Translations under genes and position numbers: made by a program
The notes under the pieces: generated by a model
Told to the model about the DNA's origin: nothing
The model's database searches: none
What the model saw: only the letters and a program-made list of their open reading frames with translations
Source: Gammaproteobacteria bacterium
GTDB lineage: Bacteria > Pseudomonadota > Gammaproteobacteria > Steroidobacterales > Steroidobacteraceae
Direction of reading: 5' to 3'
NCBI GenBank assembly: GCA_027459765.1
Contig: DAIDHD010000051.1
Span: 1 to 64,000, forward strand
DNA length: 64,000 nucleotides
Part shown: piece by piece, positions 19,495 to 30,119 of the stretch
Layout of the letters: each line of letters opens with the position of its first letter
Position numbering within the stretch: position 1 is the first letter of the stretch

Positions 19495-20670
19495 TCAACG
19501 CAGCGCGTCGATCGCCCGCTCCAGGCCCTCCAGGGTCAGCGGGTACATGCGTTCCGCCAGCAATTCCCGCACCATGCCGATCGACCGGGTGTGCTGCCAG
19601 TGCCGCAAGGGCGCCGGATTGAGCCACGCGTGCCGCGGAAAGGCGCGCACGAGCCGCGCCAACCATACCCGACCGGGTTCCTCGTTCCAGTGCTCCACGC
19701 TGCCGCCGATCTCCGTGATCTCGTACGGGCTCATGGCCGCGTCCCCGACCAGGATGAGCCGATAGTCCGACGCGTAGGTGCGCAGCAGTTCCATGGTGCC
19801 GATGCGCTCACCGCGGCGGCGTCGGTTGTTGCGCCAGAGCCCCTCGTAGACGCAATTGTGGAAGTAGTAGTGTTCGAGGTGCTTGAACTCGCTTCGCGCC
19901 GCGCTGAACAGGCGCTCGCAGGCGCCGACGTGGTCGTCCATCGAACCGCCGACGTCGAGCAGCAGCAGCACCTTCATGGCGTTGCGCCGCTCCGGCAACA
20001 TTCGGAGGTCGAGTAGACCGCCGCTGCTCGCGGTGGCGCTCACCGTCTCCTCGACGGAGAGTTCCACGGCCGCGCCCTCGCGCGCGAATCGACGAAGTCG
20101 CCTCAGTGCGAGCTTGAATCCGCGCGTGCCGAGATCGACGTCGTCGGCGAGGTCGCGGAATTCGCGCCGCTCCCACACCTTGGCCGCGCTGCGCTCGCCC
20201 GCCGAGGAGGCACCGAAGCGCACTCCCTGCGGATGTGCGCCGTGCGCTCCGAATGGAGACGTGCCCCCCGTGCCGATCCATTTCGATCCCCCGGCGTGCC
20301 GACCCGACTGCTCCCGCAGCCGCTCCTCCAGGGTCCGCAGCAGTTCCTCGAACCCGCCGAGCGCGCGCGCGCGGGCGCGTTCCGCGGGCGAGAGGTGCCG
20401 CTCCACCAGTCGCTCGAGCCAGTCCCCGGGCACCTCGCCGGCCGGTGCGCCGAGCGCCGCTTCGGCGCCGGCGAAGTGTGCGGCGAAGACCCGGTCGAAC
20501 CGGTCGTAGTGGCGCTCGTCCTTCACCAGGCAGGCGCGGGCGAGCGCGTAGAACCGGTCTGCCCGTCGTTCCGCGAGGCCACGAGTGAGCGCTTGGTGCA
20601 GCGTCAGCAGCTCCGGCGGGGAGGCCGGCACGCCGGCGGCGCGAAGCGCGAGGAAGAACCTGACCAACAC
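19495..20670 (-). CDS. VWA-domain CoxE-like protein partner of a MoxR ATPase
   Basis: Predicted cytoplasmic VWA protein that probably works with the upstream MoxR ATPase as a metal- or cofactor-loading chaperone pair. The N-terminal helical part (1-200) has LVRFFLALRAAGVPASPPEL, and the VWA domain begins at MKVLLLLDVGGSMDDH. The MIDAS motif reads DVGGS rather than DxSxS, so one serine ligand is missing, which is common in this subfamily. The C-terminus (MYPLTLEGLERAI) is conserved in relatives. 391 aa, GTG start. It is 24 bases downstream of the MoxR gene, so the two are co-transcribed. The client protein is not evident in the window. Confidence 0.85.
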   Translation of the reverse strand: MLVRFFLALRAAGVPASPPELLTLHQALTRGLAERRADRFYALARACLVKDERHYDRFDRVFAAHFAGAEAALGAPAGEVPGDWLERLVERHLSPAERARARALGGFEELLRTLEERLREQSGRHAGGSKWIGTGGTSPFGAHGAHPQGVRFGASSAGERSAAKVWERREFRDLADDVDLGTRGFKLALRRLRRFAREGAAVELSVEETVSATASSGGLLDLRMLPERRNAMKVLLLLDVGGSMDDHVGACERLFSAARSEFKHLEHYYFHNCVYEGLWRNNRRRRGERIGTMELLRTYASDYRLILVGDAAMSPYEITEIGGSVEHWNEEPGRVWLARLVRAFPRHAWLNPAPLRHWQHTRSIGMVRELLAERMYPLTLEGLERAIDALR

Positions 20671-20693
20671 CCGGCCGAGGCCCTCGTGCGCCG

Positions 20694-21587
20694 TCAGCGC
20701 GAGGTGCGCCGGTCGAGGAACGCCAGTTGCTCGAACAGGTGCACGTCCTGTTCGTTCTTCAGCAAGGCGCCGTACAGCGGCGGCACCAGGCTCTTCGATT
20801 CCGTCGCGCGCAGGGCCTCGGGCGGCAGATCCTCGGCGACGAGCAGCTTGATCCAGTCGAGCAGTTCCGAAGTCGATGGCTGCTTGTTCAGGCCCGGCGT
20901 CTCACGGATCCTGAAAAACGTGGCCAGTGCCTCGCGCAAGAGCTCGCGCTTGAGTCCCGGATGGTGCGCCTCGACGATGCGCGTCATGGTCTCCTCGTCC
21001 GGGAATCGGATGTAGTGGAAGAAGCAGCGGCGCAGGAACGCGTCCGGCAGCTCCTTCTCGTCGTTGCTGGTGATCACGATGACCGGCCGGTGCCGCGCCC
21101 GCACCGTCGTGCGCGTCTCGTGAACGTAGAACTCCATGCGGTCGAGCTCCCGGAGGAGATCGTTCGGAAATTCGATGTCCGCCTTGTCGATCTCGTCGAT
21201 CAGCACCACCGGCTGAACGTCGCTCTCGAAGGCCTCCCACAGCGTGCCCTTGACGATGTAGTTGCGGATATCGGCGGCACGCGCATCGCCGAGTTGCGAG
21301 TCCCGCAGCCGGGCCACGGCGTCGTACTCGTAGAGGCCGTGCTGCGCCTTCGTGGTCGACTTGACGTGCCACTCGTAGAGGGGCTTGTCGAGCGAGCGCG
21401 CGATCTCTGCGGCGAGCAATGTCTTGCCCGTGCCGGGCTCGCCCTTGATCAGGAGAGGCCTGGCGAGCACGATCGCCGCGTTGACCGCCATTTCGAGTTC
21501 GGCGGTTGCGACGTAGCGCTCCGTACCCCGGAACCGCCCGCCGGCGCCGGCGCCAACCGCCGCGCCCTCGCCGGCCTCCGGGTTCAC
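20694..21587 (-). CDS. MoxR-family AAA+ ATPase
   Basis: AAA+ chaperone-type ATPase. Walker A is GEPGTGKT (residues 49-56), Walker B is [20 protein letters not shown], sensor I is [20 protein letters not shown] with the arginine finger, and a helical lid follows. MoxR proteins with a VWA partner usually assemble or activate metal-containing complexes. The GTG start overlaps the pgk stop as GTGA (21584-21587), so translation is coupled to a glycolytic gene. 297 aa. The N-terminal 20 residues are Gly/Ala-rich and poorly conserved; a later start is possible. Confidence 0.9.
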   Translation of the reverse strand: MNPEAGEGAAVGAGAGGRFRGTERYVATAELEMAVNAAIVLARPLLIKGEPGTGKTLLAAEIARSLDKPLYEWHVKSTTKAQHGLYEYDAVARLRDSQLGDARAADIRNYIVKGTLWEAFESDVQPVVLIDEIDKADIEFPNDLLRELDRMEFYVHETRTTVRARHRPVIVITSNDEKELPDAFLRRCFFHYIRFPDEETMTRIVEAHHPGLKRELLREALATFFRIRETPGLNKQPSTSELLDWIKLLVAEDLPPEALRATESKSLVPPLYGALLKNEQDVHLFEQLAFLDRRTSR

Positions 21588-22759
21588 GCCGCCCGCCGCT
21601 CCAGCACGTCCACGGCGGGAAGCTTCTTGCCTTCCACGAACTCGAGAAAGGCTCCGCCCCCCGTCGAAATGTAGGAGATGCTGTCCTCGACGCCGTACTT
21701 CTCGATCGCGGCGAGCGTGTCACCGCCACCGGCCAGCGAAAAGGCCTTGCTGCGGGCAATGGCCTCGGCGATCGCGCGCGTGCCCTCGCCGAACTGGTCG
21801 AACTCGAAGACGCCGACCGGGCCGTTCCACAGCACGGTGCCCGCCGACTCGATCAGCCGGCCCATCTGTTCCGCCGAGTCCGGGCCGATGTCGAGGATCA
21901 TCTCGTTGGCCGCCACCGACCCCACCGGCTTCACGTCGGCCTCGGCGCTCGCCGAGAATTCGGTCGCCACCACCACGTCGGTGGGCATCGGGATGACGAT
22001 GCCGCGCCGCTGCGCGTGCTCGAGCAGGCGCCGCGCCGTGTCCAGCATCTCGGGCTCGTACAGCGACTTGCCGACGCTCAAGCCCTGTGCGGCGAGGAAC
22101 GTGTTGATGATGCCGCCGCCGACGATCAACCGGTCGACCTTGTCCAGCAGGTTCTCGAGAACCGTGAGCTTGGTCGAGACCTTGGAACCGGCCACGATCG
22201 CGAGCAACGGCCGTGCCGGCTTCTCGAGCGCGGTCTCGAGCGCCGCCAGTTCGCTGATGAGCAGCGGCCCGGCGCAGGCGACCGGGGCGTACTTGGCCAC
22301 CCCGTGGGTGCTCGCCTCGGCGCGGTGCGCGGTGCCGAAGGCGTCCATGACGTACACGTCGCACAACGCAGCCATGCGCCGCGCAAGCTCGTCCGCGTCC
22401 TTCTTCTCGCCCTTGTTGAAGCGCACGTTCTCGAGCAGCACCGCTTCACCCGGCGCCGCCTCCACGCCGTCCAGCCAGTCGCGCTTCAAAGGCACGGGTG
22501 TACCGAGCAGCTCCGAGAGGCGCTTGGCGACGGGAGCTAGCGAAAGTTCGGCGGCGAACTTGCCCTCCTCCGGGCGCCCCAGGTGCGACATGATCAGCAC
22601 CCGTGCGCGCGCGGCGAGCGCAGCCTGGATCGTGGGCAACGCCGCGCGGATGCGCGCATCGCTGGTGACGACGCCGTCCTGTATCGGCACGTTGAGGTCC
22701 TCGCGGATGAGCACGCGCTTGCCCGCAAGGTCGAGGTCGGACATTTTCTTGATTTTCAT
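21584..22759 (-). CDS. pgk: Phosphoglycerate kinase
   Basis: Interconverts 1,3-bisphosphoglycerate + ADP and 3-phosphoglycerate + ATP. The N-terminal substrate domain has [25 protein letters not shown] and [10 protein letters not shown]; the C-terminal nucleotide domain has [31 protein letters not shown] and [16 protein letters not shown]. 391 aa, the normal bacterial size. The start may be MKIKKMSDL at 22759 or the Met five codons later. It lies 76 bases after gap, separated by a strong stem-loop, and overlaps the MoxR gene by four bases. Confidence 0.97.
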   Translation of the reverse strand: MKIKKMSDLDLAGKRVLIREDLNVPIQDGVVTSDARIRAALPTIQAALAARARVLIMSHLGRPEEGKFAAELSLAPVAKRLSELLGTPVPLKRDWLDGVEAAPGEAVLLENVRFNKGEKKDADELARRMAALCDVYVMDAFGTAHRAEASTHGVAKYAPVACAGPLLISELAALETALEKPARPLLAIVAGSKVSTKLTVLENLLDKVDRLIVGGGIINTFLAAQGLSVGKSLYEPEMLDTARRLLEHAQRRGIVIPMPTDVVVATEFSASAEADVKPVGSVAANEMILDIGPDSAEQMGRLIESAGTVLWNGPVGVFEFDQFGEGTRAIAEAIARSKAFSLAGGGDTLAAIEKYGVEDSISYISTGGGAFLEFVEGKKLPAVDVLERRAA

Positions 22760-22775
22760 GTTTTGGATGCTCCAC

Positions 22776-22810
22776 GCCCGCGGCGCCGGCCAGCCGCCGG
22801 CGCCGCGGGC
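22776..22810 (-). other. Perfect 15-bp stem-loop between gap and pgk
   Basis: Bases 22776-22790 are exactly complementary to 22796-22810, leaving a five-base loop. The stem is almost all G and C. It lies after the gap stop and 17 bases before the pgk start, with no T tract, so it is more likely an mRNA-stabilising or processing element setting gap/pgk ratios than a full terminator. Confidence 0.7.
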
Positions 22811-22835
22811 GCACTCAAGTTCGCGCGCTTCGCCC

Positions 22836-23849
22836 TCAGGGCGCCTTCGACCAGGCGAGCGTCGTGTCCAGCATTCGGTTCGAGAAGCCCCACTCGTTGT
22901 CGTACCAGGCGCACACCTTCACCAGCGTGCCCTGGATGACCTTCGTGAGGGTCGCATCGTAGGTCGACGACGCCGGATCGTGGTTGAAGTCGACCGACAC
23001 CAGCGGCTGATCGTTGTAGGCGAGAACGCCCTTCAGCGGGCCCGTGGCGGCGGCCTTGACCGCGGCGTTGATCTCCTCGACCGTGGTGCTGCGCGCGGCG
23101 GTGAAGCTCAAGTCGACCATGGAGACGTTGATGGTCGGCACCCGGACGGCGAACCCGTCGAACTTGCCCTTGAGCTCCGGCAGCACCAGCCCGACCGCTG
23201 CCGCGGCTCCGGTCTTGGTGGGGATCATCGACATGGTGGCCGACCGGGCACGGCGAAGATCCGAGTGATAGACGTCGGTGAGCACCTGATCGTTGGTGTA
23301 GGAGTGGACCGTGTTCATCACGCCCGCGACGATGCCGACGGTGTCGTTCAGCACCTTGGCGAGCGGCGCCAGGCAGTTGGTGGTGCACGAGGCGTTCGAG
23401 ATCACCGTGTGGGAGGACTTCAGGACATGGTGATTGACGCCGTAGACGATGGTGGCGTCGACGTCGTCGCCGCCCGGCGCCGAGATCACCACCTTCTTCG
23501 CGCCGCCCGCGAGGTGAGCCGAGGCCTTGGCCTTGCTCGTGAACAGGCCCGTGCACTCCAGCACGTAATCGACGCCGAGTTCGCCCCAGGGAAGCTTCGA
23601 CGGATCACGTTGTGCGATCACGCGGATGCGATCGCCGTCCACCACCATCGAGTCGCCATCGACCCGCACCTCGCCGTGAAAGCGGCCGTGAACGGTGTCG
23701 TGCCGCGTCAGGTGAGCATTGACGTTGGCGTCTCCCAGGTCGTTGATCGCCACCACCCGGATTTCGCCCTGGCGCCGCGACTCGTACAGCGCGCGCAGAA
23801 CGTTGCGGCCGATGCGTCCGTAACCGTTGATCCCTACGTTGATTGGCAT
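22836..23849 (-). CDS. gap: Glyceraldehyde-3-phosphate dehydrogenase, type I
   Basis: Phosphorylating GAPDH of glycolysis, gluconeogenesis or the Calvin cycle. The NAD(P) domain begins [20 protein letters not shown]; the catalytic cysteine is in [17 protein letters not shown]; ending blocks are [16 protein letters not shown]. The residue after the second strand is AINDLGD, where Asp suggests NAD preference (tentative). 337 aa. Order is tkt-gap-pgk on one strand, as in autotrophs and many heterotrophs. ATG 23849, 35 bases after the tkt stop. Confidence 0.97.
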   Translation of the reverse strand: MPINVGINGYGRIGRNVLRALYESRRQGEIRVVAINDLGDANVNAHLTRHDTVHGRFHGEVRVDGDSMVVDGDRIRVIAQRDPSKLPWGELGVDYVLECTGLFTSKAKASAHLAGGAKKVVISAPGGDDVDATIVYGVNHHVLKSSHTVISNASCTTNCLAPLAKVLNDTVGIVAGVMNTVHSYTNDQVLTDVYHSDLRRARSATMSMIPTKTGAAAAVGLVLPELKGKFDGFAVRVPTINVSMVDLSFTAARSTTVEEINAAVKAAATGPLKGVLAYNDQPLVSVDFNHDPASSTYDATLTKVIQGTLVKVCAWYDNEWGFSNRMLDTTLAWSKAP

Positions 23850-23884
23850 CTCGATTCAACCTCTCGATTCGTATAGTCGCTGCG

Positions 23885-25885
23885 TCAGGCTCCGAGCACG
23901 GCGTCGATGGCCTCGAGCACGTGCCGCGGCGTGAATCCGTACCGTTCGAACAACTGCGAGGCCGGCGCCGAGGCGCCGAAGTGGTCGATGCCGACCACCC
24001 GTCCCTCGCGTCCCACGTAACGCCACCAGAAGGCGCTGACTCCGGCCTCCACCGCGACGCGGCGCGTGACGGCGTCCGGCAGCACCTGTCGGCGATAGGC
24101 CTCGTCCTGGCGGTCGAACGCCTCGCTGCAGGGCATCGAAACGAGCCGTACCCGCCGGCCGCGGGCGTTGGCCGCGCGCACCGCCTCGGCGGCGATGCCG
24201 ACCTCGGATCCGGCGGCGATCACGATGGCCTCGGGCATGCCGCCGGCATCGATCAGCACGTAGCCGCCGCGGGCGATCGCTTCGAGCTGGGCCGAGTCGC
24301 GCTCCTGGTGGGGGACCGACTGCCGTGTCAGCACGAGACAGGTGGGCGCGCCGCGATTCGCGAGCGCCGCGCGCCACGCGGCGACGGTCTCGCTCGCGTC
24401 GCAGGGCCGCCACACGTCAAGGCCAGGAATGATCCGCAGGCTCGCCACCTGCTCGATCGGCTGATGCGTGGGACCGTCCTCGCCGAGGCCGATCGAGTCG
24501 TGCGTGTACACGAAACACACGCCAAGCCGCATCAGCGCCGCCATGCGCACGGCATTGCGGGCGTAGTCGGAGAACGTCAGGAAGGTGCCGCCGTAGGGGA
24601 TGAGGCCGCCGTGGCAGGCCATGCCGTTCATGATCGCCGACATGCCGAACTCGCGCACGCCGTAGTGCAGATAGTTGCCGGCCGGCGCCTGCGGATCGGC
24701 GGTCACCGAATCCTTGCGCAGCGTGCCGTTGGAGGGCGTGAGATCCGCCGATCCGCCGATCAGCTCGGGCAGCGCGGGTCCGAGCGCGTTGAGTGCGGCC
24801 TGGGACGACTGCCGCGTCGCGAGAGCCTTGCCTTCGGCCTGGGTGCGTTCGAGCAAGGCGCGTGCGCCGGCGTCGAAGCCCGCCGGCAGCGCGCCGCTCA
24901 TGCGCCGCTCCAGTTCGGCGGCGAGCTGCGGGTACTCGGCTCGATACGCATCGAACCGCCGGCGCCACTCGGACTCCACGCGCTCGCCCTTGGCGCGCAT
25001 GTCCCATGCGTCACGGATCTCGGTGGGAATCTCGAAGGGCGGCGCGGTCCAGCCGAGATGCGCACGGGTCGCGGCGATCTCGTCGGGACCCATCGGCTCG
25101 CCGTGCATGGACTTGCTGCCCTGCTTGTTCGGCGCGCCCCAGCCGATCACGGTCTTCGCGCACACGAGCGACGGCCGGTCCGTCTCGGCGCGTGCGGCCG
25201 CGAGCGCCGCCGCGATCGCCGCGCTGTCGTGACCGTCGACGCCGCGCAGCACGTGCCAGCCGTACGCTTCGAACCGCGCGGCGGTGTCGTCGGCGAACCA
25301 GCCGCGCACGTTGCCGTCGATCGAAATGCCATTGTCGTCGTAGATCAGAATGAGCTTGCCGAGCCGCTGGGTGCCCGCGAGCGAGGCCACCTCGTGGGAG
25401 ATGCCCTCCATCATGCAACCGTCGCCGAGGAACACGTAGGTGTGGTGGTCGATCACCGTGTGTCCCGGCCGATTGAATTCGGCGGCCAGAGCGCGCTCGG
25501 CGAGCGCCATGCCCACCGCATTCGCGAAGCCCTGCCCGAGCGGGCCCGTGGTGGTCTCTATGCCGAGGTGTACCTCGCGCTCCGGATGGCCCGCGGTCTT
25601 CGAGCCCCACTGGCGGAAATTGCGGATGTCGTCCATCGACAGCGGGTAGCCGGTGAGGTGCAGCACCGCGTAGAGGAGCATCGACGCGTGCCCGTTGGAC
25701 AGCACGAAGCGATCCCGGTCCCACCAGCCCGGATTGGCCGGATTGAATTTGAGAACGTCGCGCCAGAGCACTTCGGCGATGTCGGCCATCCCGAGCGGGG
25801 CGCCGGGGTGCCCGGAATTGGCCTTCTGAACGGCGTCCATCGACAGGGCGCGAATGGCGTTGGCGAGCTGGCGGCGGGTGGTCAT
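23885..25885 (-). CDS. tkt: Transketolase
   Basis: Thiamine-diphosphate enzyme moving two-carbon units in the pentose phosphate and Calvin pathways. The N-terminal PP domain has [20 protein letters not shown], the ThDP motif [19 protein letters not shown] ending in [12 protein letters not shown], and the Pyr domain has [18 protein letters not shown], followed by [18 protein letters not shown]. 666 aa against 663 in E. coli. ATG 25885 gives the family N-terminus [18 protein letters not shown]; no good Shine-Dalgarno is visible, the bases upstream being a run of G on the plus strand. It is the first gene of the tkt-gap-pgk-moxR-vwa series. Confidence 0.97.
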   Translation of the reverse strand: MTTRRQLANAIRALSMDAVQKANSGHPGAPLGMADIAEVLWRDVLKFNPANPGWWDRDRFVLSNGHASMLLYAVLHLTGYPLSMDDIRNFRQWGSKTAGHPEREVHLGIETTTGPLGQGFANAVGMALAERALAAEFNRPGHTVIDHHTYVFLGDGCMMEGISHEVASLAGTQRLGKLILIYDDNGISIDGNVRGWFADDTAARFEAYGWHVLRGVDGHDSAAIAAALAAARAETDRPSLVCAKTVIGWGAPNKQGSKSMHGEPMGPDEIAATRAHLGWTAPPFEIPTEIRDAWDMRAKGERVESEWRRRFDAYRAEYPQLAAELERRMSGALPAGFDAGARALLERTQAEGKALATRQSSQAALNALGPALPELIGGSADLTPSNGTLRKDSVTADPQAPAGNYLHYGVREFGMSAIMNGMACHGGLIPYGGTFLTFSDYARNAVRMAALMRLGVCFVYTHDSIGLGEDGPTHQPIEQVASLRIIPGLDVWRPCDASETVAAWRAALANRGAPTCLVLTRQSVPHQERDSAQLEAIARGGYVLIDAGGMPEAIVIAAGSEVGIAAEAVRAANARGRRVRLVSMPCSEAFDRQDEAYRRQVLPDAVTRRVAVEAGVSAFWWRYVGREGRVVGIDHFGASAPASQLFERYGFTPRHVLEAIDAVLGA

Positions 25886-26102
25886 CGGGGGGGCCTGCGC
25901 GTGAAAGGCCGGTATTCTCCCCGATGGCCGGTTCGTCAGCAATGACCGCTCGGGCGGCCGGACCTGCGTCGCAATTCCGCTCCCGCCCGCCCCTGTGGAA
26001 CGACCGCCGGTCCGAGCGGTCTTTAGAGGGGAGGCGCAAAATGGCGCGCCGTCATGATGGAGTTCACCGACGCGGGCCGGAAAGGGCGCGTACCATGTTT
26101 TC

Positions 26103-26870
26103 ATGCAGATTTTACAATTCACGGATCCGCACCTCTTCGGCAACCCGGCGGCGGCGCTCCGCGGGGTGGTCACCGACTCGACGCTGCGCGCGGTGATCGA
26201 TGCCGCCTACGCGCAGGTGCCCGGCCACTCGGCAGTGCTCGTGACCGGCGATCTGGTACAGGACGACCCCTCGGGCTACGCGCGCTTCGTGGAGATTTTC
26301 GGCGCATCGCGCCGTCCGGTGCTCTGCATCCCGGGAAATCACGACGAGCCCGACGCAATGCGCGCCGCGCTCGCCGAGGAACCTTTCCGTTACGCCGGCG
26401 CGCACGACTTCGGCGCCTGGCGGTTCGTCATGCTGGACAGCGTCCAGCCCGGACACGTGGGCGGGCATCTGCGCGAGGCCGAACTCGAACGCCTCGACCG
26501 TGCGCTCGCCGAGGCGCCGCGCCACGCGGTGGCCTGCCTGCACCACCACCCCGTCGACATGGGCAGCCGCTGGATCGACGGCATCGGCCTCGCCAACGCC
26601 GCCGAGTTCTGGCGGGTGATCGAGGCGCACGCGAACGTTCGCGCCGTCGTCTGGGGCCACGTCCACCAGGAATGGGAGGGCCGGCGCGGCGACGTACGCC
26701 TGTTCGCAACGCCCTCGACCGGGGCACAGTTCCTGCCGCGCAGCGAGCGCTACGCCATCGACGCGCGACCGCCCGCCTATCGCCGCTTCGACCTCGCGGA
26801 CGACGGACGAATCCGCAGCAAGGTCGACTGGGTCGAACCGCAGGCCGGATTGCGTTCGGCGGCCCGCTAA
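26103..26870 (+). CDS. cpdA: 3',5'-cyclic-AMP phosphodiesterase CpdA-type metallophosphoesterase
   Basis: Class III cyclic nucleotide phosphodiesterase with a di-metal centre. All five metal-binding blocks are visible: [37 protein letters not shown] and [11 protein letters not shown]. That pattern, and [11 protein letters not shown] in particular, matches CpdA rather than a general Ser/Thr phosphatase. 255 aa. The substrate cannot be proven from the sequence; cAMP is the family assignment. It is divergent from tkt across about 217 bases and followed after seven bases by a TraB/GumN gene. Confidence 0.87.
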   Translation: MQILQFTDPHLFGNPAAALRGVVTDSTLRAVIDAAYAQVPGHSAVLVTGDLVQDDPSGYARFVEIFGASRRPVLCIPGNHDEPDAMRAALAEEPFRYAGAHDFGAWRFVMLDSVQPGHVGGHLREAELERLDRALAEAPRHAVACLHHHPVDMGSRWIDGIGLANAAEFWRVIEAHANVRAVVWGHVHQEWEGRRGDVRLFATPSTGAQFLPRSERYAIDARPPAYRRFDLADDGRIRSKVDWVEPQAGLRSAAR

Positions 26871-26877
26871 CGCCACC

Positions 26878-27756
26878 GTGCCGCGCACCCGCGTCGCCGT
26901 CTTCTGCTGGCTGCTCTGCGCCCTGGGAGCGACCGCGGCCCACAGCGCGGTCGCCGCGCACACCCTCTGGGCGGTGCGCGGCGCCAACGCCACGGTTTAC
27001 CTGCTGGGGTCGATCCACGTGCTGCGACCGAGCGACTACCCGCTCGATCCCGCGTTGCAGGCGGCTTACGCCGACTCGCGCGCACTGGTCATGGAGATCG
27101 ACCTCGGCCAGCTGGATCCCGCCGAGATGCAGTCGCAAATGCTCGCCAGCGCGACGCTGCGCGACGGGCGTACCCTGCCCGATCTGCTCGGTCCGGCGGC
27201 ATACGCGCGCGCCGCCGAACTCGCGCGCGGCGTCGGCGTGCCGCTCTCCTCGCTGAACGGCTTCGCGCCATGGTTCGCGGCGGAGGCGATCTCGATGCTG
27301 CAGCTGCAGTCGCTCGGCTTCTCGGCCGAGTCCGGCGTCGACATGTACTTTCGCGACCGCGCGGTCGGCGATCACAAGCCGACCTCCGGCCTGGAGACCC
27401 TGCAGGACCAGATCGCGCTGTTCGACTCGATGAGCGTCGAGACACAGTCGCGCTACCTGCTGTCGAGCCTCGAGCAGGCGAGCACCCTGGGCGCACAGGT
27501 GGGGGACATGGTGCGCGCGTGGCACGATGGCGACGCGCGCTGGTTCGAGCGCGAGATCCGCTCGGAACTCGGAGACGACCCGGCGCTCTACGAGTCGCTC
27601 ATCGCCGCACGCAACCGCAAGTGGCTGCCGAAGATAGAGGCGCTGTTGCGCCAGGATCGCAACGTGCTCGTCGTCGTCGGCACCGGCCACTTGGTGGGTC
27701 GCGACGGACTGGTCGCGCTGCTCGCGCGCGACGGCTTCACCGCCACCCAACGCTGA
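26878..27756 (+). CDS. TraB/GumN family protein, secreted
   Basis: TraB/PrgY/GumN-family protein, related to the EreA/ChaN-like metal-dependent fold and proposed to be a metalloprotease. A signal peptide ends near AHSAVA. The two histidine motifs are TVYLLGSIHVLRPSDYPL near the N-terminus and VVVGTGHLVGRDGLVALL at the C-terminus, with ALVMEIDLGQLD carrying a conserved Glu. 292 aa, the normal size. The GTG start follows cpdA by seven bases, so they are probably one transcript. A periplasmic function is likely but undefined. Confidence 0.83.
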   Translation: MPRTRVAVFCWLLCALGATAAHSAVAAHTLWAVRGANATVYLLGSIHVLRPSDYPLDPALQAAYADSRALVMEIDLGQLDPAEMQSQMLASATLRDGRTLPDLLGPAAYARAAELARGVGVPLSSLNGFAPWFAAEAISMLQLQSLGFSAESGVDMYFRDRAVGDHKPTSGLETLQDQIALFDSMSVETQSRYLLSSLEQASTLGAQVGDMVRAWHDGDARWFEREIRSELGDDPALYESLIAARNRKWLPKIEALLRQDRNVLVVVGTGHLVGRDGLVALLARDGFTATQR

Positions 27757-27839
27757 ATACGCGCTCGGCGCGCCTTGCATCCGTCTCTTCGCCTGCAGAA
27801 CCCGGCTCACGGGGAATACTCGAACAGGCTCCTAGCGCG

Positions 27840-27845
27840 TATATT
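27840..27845 (+). promoter_or_regulatory. -10-like box upstream of hemL
   Basis: TATATT lies 52 bases before the hemL start in a 141-base gap after the TraB/GumN gene. No -35 match is visible at 16-18 bases. The local AT-rich stretch stands out against the GC-rich flanks. Confidence 0.3.
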
Positions 27846-27897
27846 TGAGCCCTTTTTCCGGGTTGCCGAATCGCGGGATCGCGACCGATCCGCTCTC

Positions 27898-29184
27898 ATG
27901 GAGTTCCTCGACGTGACCAGTCCCTATCAAGAAGCTTGCAAGTACATTCCGGGTGGCGTGAATTCCCCGGTGCGGGCCTTTCGCGGCGTCGGCGGCGAGC
28001 CGATCTTCTTCGAACGCGCCGCGGGCTCGCGCATCGTTGCCGCCGACGGGCGCAGCTTCATCGACTACGTGGGCTCATGGGGTCCGATGATCCTCGGCCA
28101 CGCGCATCCAGAGGTCATCGCCGCCGTGCAGGCGACGGCCGCGAAGGGGCTGAGCTTCGGCGCACCCACGGAGCTGGAGACTGCGCTCGCCCGGCGCGTG
28201 ATCGAACTGGTGCCCTCGATCGAACTGGTGCGCTTCGTCAGCTCCGGAACCGAGGCCACCATGAGCGCCATACGCCTGGCGCGCGGCTTCACTGGAAGGG
28301 ACACCATCGTGAAGTTCGAGGGCTGCTACCACGGACACTCGGACTCGCTGCTCATCAAGGCGGGCTCCGGAGCGCTCACCTTCGGCGTGCCCACATCGCC
28401 CGGCGTGCCGAAGGCGCTGGCCGCGCACACCGTCACGCTCGCATACAACGACGCCGAACAGGTGCGCGCCGCCTTCCGGCAGCTCGGCGGCGAGATCGCC
28501 TGTGTGATCGTCGAGCCCGTCGCGGGCAACATGAACTGCGTGCCGCCCGTGCCCGGCTTCCTCGAGGCCCTGCGCGAGGAATGCGACCGCCACGGGACCG
28601 TGTTGATATTCGACGAAGTCATGACCGGCTTTCGAGTGGCGCGCGGCGGCGCGCAGGCGCTCTACGGCATCAAGCCCGACCTGACCACCCTCGGCAAGAT
28701 CATCGGCGGGGGCATGCCGGTGGGGGCGTTCGGTGGCCGGCGCGACATCATGGAGCGGCTGGCGCCGTTGGGGCCCGTGTACCAGGCCGGCACGCTGTCG
28801 GGCAATCCGGTGGCGATGACCGCGGGACTCAAGACGCTCGAACTGCTCTCTGCGCCGGGCTTCCACGAGCGGCTGGCCGCCTCGACCGAGGCCTTGATGC
28901 GCGGCCTCGAGGAGGCCGCACGCGCGGCCGGCGTGCCGTTCACCACCACGCACGTCTGCGGCATGTTCGGCATGTTCTTCACCGACGCGCCACGCATCGA
29001 GCGCTTCGAGACGGTCATGGGATGCGACGTGGAGCGCTTCAAGCGCTTCTACCACCGCATGCTCGAGGAGGGCGTGTACCTCGCTCCATCGGCGTTCGAG
29101 GCGGGCTTCATATCGTCGGCGCACTCCCCCGCCGACGTCGAGGCCACGGTCGCCGCCGCGGCGCGCGCGTTCCGCGCCTGCTGA
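27898..29184 (+). CDS. hemL: Glutamate-1-semialdehyde 2,1-aminomutase
   Basis: PLP enzyme forming 5-aminolevulinate in the C5 route of haem synthesis. The start is [20 protein letters not shown], with [16 protein letters not shown] binding the cofactor phosphate, [13 protein letters not shown] carrying the Asp that contacts the pyridine nitrogen, and the Schiff-base lysine in [14 protein letters not shown] (Lys267). 428 aa. The ATG at 27898 is chosen over an upstream in-frame start because it gives the family N-terminus. Supplies haem for, among others, the bc1 complex encoded in this window. Confidence 0.97.
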   Translation: MEFLDVTSPYQEACKYIPGGVNSPVRAFRGVGGEPIFFERAAGSRIVAADGRSFIDYVGSWGPMILGHAHPEVIAAVQATAAKGLSFGAPTELETALARRVIELVPSIELVRFVSSGTEATMSAIRLARGFTGRDTIVKFEGCYHGHSDSLLIKAGSGALTFGVPTSPGVPKALAAHTVTLAYNDAEQVRAAFRQLGGEIACVIVEPVAGNMNCVPPVPGFLEALREECDRHGTVLIFDEVMTGFRVARGGAQALYGIKPDLTTLGKIIGGGMPVGAFGGRRDIMERLAPLGPVYQAGTLSGNPVAMTAGLKTLELLSAPGFHERLAASTEALMRGLEEAARAAGVPFTTTHVCGMFGMFFTDAPRIERFETVMGCDVERFKRFYHRMLEEGVYLAPSAFEAGFISSAHSPADVEATVAAAARAFRAC

Positions 29185-29213
29185 CGCCGCGCTCGACGAG
29201 AACCCCGGCCCGC

Positions 29214-30119
29214 GTGCGCGCATACCTGTCCTTCGTCGCGGCAATCGTGCTCGCCGGTCTGCTCGGCGCGGCGTTGGCGTATCCCGCCTACTCGCTGGCC
29301 ACCGGGTTCGCGCCGTTCGCCTTCCACCGCGTGGCGAGTCGCCTCGCCATGCTGCTGCTCGCCGGCGAGCTAGTCTGGTTGTGCCGCCGGCTTCGGATCG
29401 TTCGCCGGGCCGACTGGGGATACGGCCTGCCGCGGCGCCGCTTCCTCGGCGTCGCGGCGCGTTGGGGCGCCGTTGGCGTCGGCACCGCCGCCCTGGGTGC
29501 TGCGTTCCTGCTCGCCGACGGATTGCGCATTCGCGACCCGCAGTTCCTGCCGTCGGCGGCCGGGATTTTCAGGGTCCTGACCATCGGCCTGACCTCGGGT
29601 GTCGCCGTGGCGCTCATCGAGGAGACGGTGATGCGCGGCGCGATTCACACCGCGGTCGAGCGCGAGTCCGGCCCCGTGGCGGCCGTGCTGCTGATCGCGC
29701 CGCTGTTCGCGATCCTTCACTTCTTCGCCCGTGCGCGCATCTCGCCCGCCGAGGTCGGATGGGACAGCGGCTTCACGCTGCTCGCGCGCTCCTTCACGCC
29801 GCTCGCGCATCCCGCGCTCGTCCTCGACGCCTTCCTCTCCTGGGTCGCGGTGGGCTTGCTGCTCGGCCTCGTGCGCGTGCTCACCGGCAATGTCGCGGCA
29901 GCCATCGGTCTGCACGCGGGCTGGGTCGCGGTGTTGCGCGCGCTGCAGGAGACCACCGTTCCGGGCCCGGGAGCGGGCAATTCCGCATGGGTTAGCCGGC
30001 TCGACGGACTGCTCGGGTTGTGGCTGTTGCCCTGGGCGGTGGCGATCGGCGCGGCGCTCTGGCTGACGCGCGCCCGCTGGGTGCCCTACGCGAGGTCCGA
30101 CAGCGCGTCCAGGCGTTGA
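29214..30119 (+). CDS. CPBP-family intramembrane glutamic endopeptidase
   Basis: Integral membrane protein of the CPBP (CAAX protease and bacteriocin-processing) family. About seven hydrophobic segments are visible. The catalytic motif EETVMRG (EExxxR) is followed by the second motif, FAILHFFAR, and the third, GLHAGWV. The substrate is unknown; relatives process or inactivate small peptides or act as scaffold proteins. GTG 29214 gives 301 aa; the stop of hemL is 30 bases upstream, suggesting co-transcription. Its 3' end overlaps the convergent Lon-N domain gene by 34 bases. Confidence 0.82.
   Translation: MRAYLSFVAAIVLAGLLGAALAYPAYSLATGFAPFAFHRVASRLAMLLLAGELVWLCRRLRIVRRADWGYGLPRRRFLGVAARWGAVGVGTAALGAAFLLADGLRIRDPQFLPSAAGIFRVLTIGLTSGVAVALIEETVMRGAIHTAVERESGPVAAVLLIAPLFAILHFFARARISPAEVGWDSGFTLLARSFTPLAHPALVLDAFLSWVAVGLLLGLVRVLTGNVAAAIGLHAGWVAVLRALQETTVPGPGAGNSAWVSRLDGLLGLWLLPWAVAIGAALWLTRARWVPYARSDSASRR

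Noticed and set aside
29214..30119. CPBP protein as bacteriocin immunity or maturation.
   Set aside because: No bacteriocin precursor, transporter or other peptide gene is nearby; hemL and housekeeping genes surround it.
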